A DNA stretch of 64,000 bases, taken from the NCBI GenBank assembly GCA_035582835.1, contig JAYKAV010000478.1, positions 1,514,086-1,578,085 on the forward strand, read 5' to 3'. Source of the DNA: Phoebastria nigripes. Taxonomy: Eukaryota > Chordata > Aves > Procellariiformes > Diomedeidae. Below the pieces are notes generated by a model. It was not told the DNA's origin. It did not search any database and saw nothing but the letters and a program-made list of their open reading frames with translations. Positions 61,501-64,000 of the stretch are shown here, one piece after another. Both the position numbers and the translations under genes were made by a program. Every line of letters begins with the position of its first letter. Position 1 is the first letter of the stretch.

Positions 61501-61949
61501 CTGAGGCCAGCAGAGGAAAGGACTGGAAGTATTGCTGGCAGCGCACTTGGGAGTATTAAATTTCCAGTCGGTGTTGACTGGAAATACATTTTGTAGGGCT
61601 TAATGAAGAGCGAGGGAGGATCAAGGCACGAGGGTGGGTGCTAGCAGGGATTAAGCAGCTAGATGAAAGGTCCTTATTTGACGGAAGGGAGGGAGCAGGA
61701 ATGGGAAGACAGAGCATCTTCTGAGCGAAAAGAGGATTTTCATGTAGATCTTTCTCGGTCTTTATTTCTTGAGGAGTTTATATGATGCTTCTGAATCTAT
61801 GGGTTGGTGGGCCCAGATTCCTACAGAAAATCAGACGTGTGCTCAGTCCTGCATCTACTTTGAGCTGTTACTTTTATTTGTGGTCATCTGATGGTTTCTT
61901 TTGAGGGTCAAAGAGCCTCCTAAATACACAGAAATGACCTTTATAATGT
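58561..61949. other. Mixed unique sequence, no gene recognised
   Basis: 58570-58900 and 61260-61560 are more GC-rich and hold overlapping open frames on both strands, with no recognisable protein. A TG-rich patch lies near 59420-59450. GGTTCAAATCC at 59799-59809 matches a Pol III B box and may be the head of a decayed tRNA-derived SINE. A 9-bp perfect hairpin lies at 61561-61584. Confidence 0.45.
61561..61584. other. Perfect 9-bp inverted repeat
   Basis: TTTCCAGTC and GACTGGAAA flank the 6-base loop GGTGTT. A stem this short arises by chance, and there is no U-run or gene context to suggest a terminator or small RNA. Confidence 0.6.
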
Positions 61950-62090
61950 TTTGGAGATGTGGGTATTATCACCGTCATTTTAATTAATGGCTACCTAGCT
62001 CGTCCAGAGTCACAGCCTGACTCAGTATCAGGGCAAGGAAAGAATCCAGGAATCCCAGCTTGCCATCACCCCACCAGCAGGACACCCTGC
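61950..62090 (-). repeat. MIR/L2-like ancient element
   Basis: TGTGGGTATTATCACCGTCA, TCGTCCAGAGTCACAGCC, TGACTCAGTATCAGGGCAAG, GAAAGAATCCAGGAATCCCA and CAGCAGGACACC follow the reverse-complement MIR order ('ATTATCACCATTTTACAG', 'TGCCCAAGGTCACACAGC', 'AGTCAGTGGCAGAG', 'GAATAGAACCCAGG'). Confidence 0.65.
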
Positions 62091-63244
62091 CGCCACATGA
62101 CTGCTGGGACACAGTGGACGACGGATGTTTTTTCTCCCTGGAAGCCAGTCAGTAGCAATGTCCACTGACAGCGTGCATGATCAGATCACTCTGTGGTCAA
62201 AATAGGAAACATTATTCATTCTTCTTTTGGGAATGCAGCAAATCCCTGCATGAAAAATACTGTCAGCTAGAAAAAAAAGTATGCTTCGAATAAAGCTAAA
62301 TGATTTAATTAAACATTAGATTAACTCTCCCCAAAGCCACTAGCAAAAACACCACAAGCATATGACGGATGTTTGTGGATGGACCTATACAACATTTTTC
62401 ACAACCTTTTATATAACATTAGTACAGGCTTAGACAAAAAGCAGTCTTGTTCTTTTCAAGCCAGCATGAAGTACAGCCAGGGAGTATTAGTCATCAGAGA
62501 TTTTTGGTAGTTGTAGTTTGGAACCCCAACTGGAGTGTTTGCTTTGTACAGTGCTAATAAAAGCTAAAAAATCTAAATCAAGAATTGGCCACTATCTCGG
62601 TCAAATCATATTCCTTTTTAAAACAGCTTTTGACTAAACTATCGCTATTAGAAGAAATTTTCCTTTTTACACCCTCACAACACAAGACAAATGCAAAAGA
62701 AACAACCCTTCCCTCTTCCCCAAGGAATTGTAACATTTTTTCAGTAAGATTTTACAGGATTTCGTATTAAAATATATTCTGAATTGTGTTTTAATGGGGA
62801 AAAAAAAATATTATTTTTGTAACCAAAATAGAACAGATGTAAAATCTTTCTCAGAAGGTTTTTACCCTCTAGAATGACACTGAATATTTTTCGTGGGTTA
62901 GTCTGAAAAACATATTTTAAAATTTTGTGGAACAATACATGGCTTTCTTCAGTTATTGGCCATTCACAACGGTACATCCATCCTGTACGTTTCTGTGTTC
63001 TGGTCACTTTGGCAATTGCCAATTTTAGCCAAATAAACAGTATTTTTGCACACAAATAAGATTTGCTTCTACAATCAAGATGATTTTCTGCAAAGCATTT
63101 AAGCAGTAAGTACAAATGGTTATGTGTACTTCGAATTCCTGAAATGAATCATGGAAAACTCTAACATAATAACGTGCTGTTATTAAGTGCTATACAGCTA
63201 CAGTTGCTATAAAAATGAAGAAGAAATCTGAGGTAGTGAAATAA
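62091..63244. other. AT-rich unique sequence, no gene recognised
   Basis: A 124-codon minus frame at 62741-63115 lacks any recognised domain. No repeats recognised. Confidence 0.5.
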
Positions 63245-63332
63245 ATCTTCAGCTGGTACAAATCAGCACAGCCCTATTGAACTGAAGAGAGCTACATTGA
63301 TTTAAATGAACAGAGATTTTGATATGGCCTAT
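63245..63332. repeat. Palindromic MITE-like relic (CTTCAGCTGGTACAAATCAG)
   Basis: ATCTTCAGCTGGTACAAATC, AGCACAGCCCTATTGAACTG and AGAGCTACATTGATTTAAAT form the subfamily shared with 26785 and 36796 (AGCTGGTGTAAATCAGCACAGC, then the inverted partner). Confidence 0.6.
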
Positions 63333-64000
63333 AGTTTATTCACTATACTGGCATAGGGTGGTGAAGTAACATGATTTTCCCCGAAATCCACGCTCTTAAG
63401 GCTCTCTTCAAGAAGGCCTTCCCAAGCACAAGGTACAGTGTGGAAAATAGTGTAGAAGGTATGGTGGCTAAAGGATGCACCGGAGATGTGAATCAGGAGA
63501 AGTCTAAGCCACTGAGTGCTGGAGCAGGTACCGAGGGTCCCAGGTGAGTGCTGACTTGAGAGGGAGCTGAAGCACAAGCTGCCCTGCTCTCTCCTAGGTC
63601 CTCACTGCTCATTGCCTCCTCCTGTCCATGCTGCCTTCTCTCTTGTTAATATAACTGTTTGTGCAGCTAGACGGTCATCTGGCCCCAAAAAACCTGCGTA
63701 GGGTTAAAACTAATNTGGTAGAAGATGTAGTTTTAACATGGGTCAGCTTCCTGACTCAGTTCTTACCTCTGCTGGCAAATGGTTAGGGGTGGTGTGGTGG
63801 CACCTAGGACAGCTTCTCTTGGTGGGAACACCAGTAATACTGACTTAAAGAGTTTCCAAGAGTTATACCTGAGGAAGAGGAAATCCCATATTCTCTGGTC
63901 AAATTCTCTTGCTTGTCAATACTCAGGATAAAATGGAACGGAGTATGCTAGGAGCCTAAGGAAGCATGACTTAAGAGGTATTTATTATTAGCNTTCCTGC
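63333..64000. other. No recognisable feature
   Basis: Unique sequence up to the window edge. Minus frame 63329-63577 has no recognised domain. Single Ns near 63715 and 63993. Confidence 0.5.

Noticed and set aside
61076..61546. 156-codon open frame on the minus strand
   Set aside because: Starts at GTG in a GC-rich patch where other frames are open as well; no recognisable domain.
54946..61949. Searched for exons, CRISPR-like regular repeats and phage or plasmid genes
   Set aside because: No regularly spaced direct repeats, no prokaryotic gene organisation, no recognisable exons; the sequence is vertebrate noncoding DNA.

Overview
The window looks like bird nuclear DNA. The clearest evidence is a chicken-repeat-1 (CR1) LINE 3' end at 657-1103, which finishes in the diagnostic ATTCTATG-type tail, and a second CR1 3' end in the opposite orientation at 39331-39520. 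Only two young interspersed repeats in 64 kb, mostly AT-rich sequence and many decayed ancient amniote repeats also fit a bird. A crocodilian or turtle is less likely, because those genomes usually carry far more repeats. Single N bases (about 40, never in runs) mark unresolved positions, not gaps.

I recognise no protein-coding gene, RNA gene, CRISPR array or bacterial-type feature. The longest open frames (up to about 170 codons) match no family I know, mostly begin at GTG or TTG, and lack convincing exon signals, so I treat them as chance. The window is best read as a gene-poor stretch: an intergenic desert or the inside of a very large intron. The left end (1-230) is a CpG-dense block that could be the edge of a CpG island, with a donor-like GTAAGG just inside it. 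A smaller CpG cluster lies at 37741-37910.

Three kinds of structure stand out. (1) Two CR1 copies. (2) Two groups of ancient relics: about seven MIR/L2-like fragments (15.1, 25.3, 32.1, 32.7, 35.7, 53.5 and 61.9 kb), and about fifteen fragments of short palindromic MITE-like elements built around phrases such as CAATGGGAG, GGTGTAAATCAG and GGTGCTGAGCACC. (3) Eight repeat-free blocks (about 5.2, 7.8, 17.6, 22.7, 37.1, 44.9, 50.6 and 51.4 kb) with homeodomain, octamer and SOX-type words. I offer these as candidate conserved noncoding elements or enhancers; only a cross-species alignment can confirm them. If they are real, the window would be a regulatory landscape for a developmental gene outside it, whose identity I cannot tell. 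I did not find a convincing new biological system.
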